A stretch of DNA of 15,752 bases from Paracoccaceae bacterium (lineage in GTDB: Bacteria > Pseudomonadota > Alphaproteobacteria > Rhodobacterales > Rhodobacteraceae): assembly GCA_023263735.1 (NCBI GenBank), contig JALQUQ010000017.1, forward strand, positions 1 to 15,752, written 5' to 3'. Shown here one piece after another: positions 14,706 to 15,752 of this stretch. Position 1 is the first letter of the stretch. The number at the start of each line of letters is the position of its first letter. Both the position numbers and the translations under genes were made by a program. Below the pieces are notes generated by a model. That model did no database searches. It was not told the DNA's origin and saw only the letters and a list, made by a program, of their open reading frames with translations.

Positions 14706-15752
14706 ATGAAACTCGACGACCGCAGCCAAGACGAAAGTCAGGACCAATCCACTGGTGATCCGCAGGTGTTCCGCGGGTCCAATCAGTCTGGGCTGCGCGA
14801 CTATAACGAGCGTCTCGTTCTTTCTATGATCCAGCGCAGCGGCGCCATGCCGGGGGTAGAGATTGCCCGCCGCGCAGGGCTGTCGCCGCAAACGGTGTCG
14901 GTGATCCTGCGCAGCCTTGAATCTGACGGCCTCCTCGAACGGGGTGCGCCGCAGCGTGGCCGCGTGGGCAAGCCGTCCATTCCGATGGGGCTGAACCCCG
15001 ACGGTCTCTATTCGATCGGTATGAAGATCGGCCGCCGTAGTGCTGACCTCGTTTTGACCGACTTTCTCGGCAACACACGGCAGTTGCTTCAGACGACCTA
15101 TCGTTACCCCATGCCCGACGCGATTGTTGGTTTCCTGAAATCAGGGCTGGCCTCGTTCCGCGAGGCGCTGGGCGATCAGGCGGCAGATCGCATTTCGGGT
15201 ATCGGCATCGCGATGCCGTTCGAGATTTGGAATTGGTCCGAAACCATCGGTGCGCCGCCAAACGACATTGCCGCGTGGCGTGATCTGGATTTCGCGGCTG
15301 AGATTGCTCAGTTCACCAATCTGCCTGTGTTCATCAAAAACGACGCCACTGCGGCTTGTCGGGCGGAACATGTTTACGGCCTCGGTCGGACTTATCGTGA
15401 CTTTGCTTACTTCTTTGTTGGGTCGTTTATCGGCGGTGGCGTGGTTCTGAACCATGCGGTGTTTGAGGGCGCACGCGGCAATGCGGGGGCCTTCGGGTCG
15501 CTGCCGATCCGTTTGTCCACGGGCGAAGATAAGCAGTTGATCGATGTGGCGTCGCTCTACCGTCTTGAGGCGGATTTGGCGCGTAAGGGGATTGAACCCG
15601 CACGGATCTGGGCCTCGCCTCAGGACTGGCATGATTTCCCCGAAGTTCTCGATAACTGGATCGACTACACCGCGCGGCACCTTGCGCGGGCGGCACTGAC
15701 CGTTTGCGCAGTGATCGACTTTGAGGCCGTGGTGATCGACGGGGCGTTCCCC
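14706..15752 (+). CDS. ROK family transcriptional regulator (partial, runs off window)
   Basis: The 349 residues visible have no stop and continue past the window. An N-terminal winged helix-turn-helix (about 30-92, with EIARRAGLSPQTVSVILRSL) is followed by a ROK sugar-kinase-like domain. That domain shows GIGIAMPFEIW (166-176), KNDATAACRAEHVYG (211-225, the ROK catalytic-type Asp at D213) and VGSFIGGGVVL (238-248). GNAGAFGS (258-265) follows, corresponding to the ROK AGE-type motif. The usual Cys-rich zinc motif after it is absent. ROK regulators of this architecture are generally repressors released by a sugar. Position opposite frcBCA and beside the palindromic operator makes it the likely frc repressor (FrcR-like). 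ATG 14706 has a GAAAGAG site nearby. The 3' end is not seen. Confidence 0.92.
   Translation, partial: MKLDDRSQDESQDQSTGDPQVFRGSNQSGLRDYNERLVLSMIQRSGAMPGVEIARRAGLSPQTVSVILRSLESDGLLERGAPQRGRVGKPSIPMGLNPDGLYSIGMKIGRRSADLVLTDFLGNTRQLLQTTYRYPMPDAIVGFLKSGLASFREALGDQAADRISGIGIAMPFEIWNWSETIGAPPNDIAAWRDLDFAAEIAQFTNLPVFIKNDATAACRAEHVYGLGRTYRDFAYFFVGSFIGGGVVLNHAVFEGARGNAGAFGSLPIRLSTGEDKQLIDVASLYRLEADLARKGIEPARIWASPQDWHDFPEVLDNWIDYTARHLARAALTVCAVIDFEAVVIDGAFP

Overview
The window looks like a chromosomal segment of an alphaproteobacterium, most likely a Rhodobacterales (Rhodobacteraceae) member. This rests on the high GC content, the alphaproteobacterial style of the proteins (quinone-type PyrD preceded by a DUF952 gene, an FrcBCA-type fructose transporter, an HpaB-like flavoprotein), tight gene packing and frequent short overlaps. 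I see no rRNA, tRNA, CRISPR array, insertion sequence or phage gene. No gene-free stretch exceeds 300 bases.

Layout. (1) 1-41 is the first 13 codons of a leftward gene with a signal-peptide-like start; 42-193 is the gap upstream of both neighbours. (2) 194-1587 holds a DUF952 gene and pyrD, coupled through a TTGA stop/start overlap. (3) 1588-4961 is a two-component module: a LuxR-type response regulator (left) and a hybrid kinase with PAS, HisKA, HATPase, REC and Hpt parts (right). They diverge from an 80-bp gap containing a near-perfect palindrome. (4) 4972-9915 is a leftward run: adenine deaminase, an SDR oxidoreductase broken by a frameshift in a CG repeat, an HpaB-family monooxygenase and a CbiX/SirB-like chelatase. 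(5) 10080-11003 is an EamA/DMT exporter, divergent from ade. (6) 11049-14061 is a leftward sugar ABC operon in the order frcB-frcC-frcA. (7) 14259-15752 is rightward: a FucU/RbsD-type mutarotase, then a ROK-family regulator that runs off the window.

How the parts work together. The kinase and regulator carry all the parts of a four-step phosphorelay (H377, D686, H819, then D58 of the regulator). The fructose-type operon and the mutarotase/ROK pair diverge from a 197-bp gap. In its middle is a 35-bp AT-rich inverted repeat whose outer ends read TTGAC on both strands, so one ROK operator could cover two divergent -35 boxes. A hairpin after frcB and a terminator after frcA suggest binding-protein mRNA is kept in excess and that the operon ends without a fructokinase.

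The most interesting points are the ROK operator architecture, the mutarotase tied to a ketose importer, the paired palindromes between the two-component genes, and the SDR frameshift.
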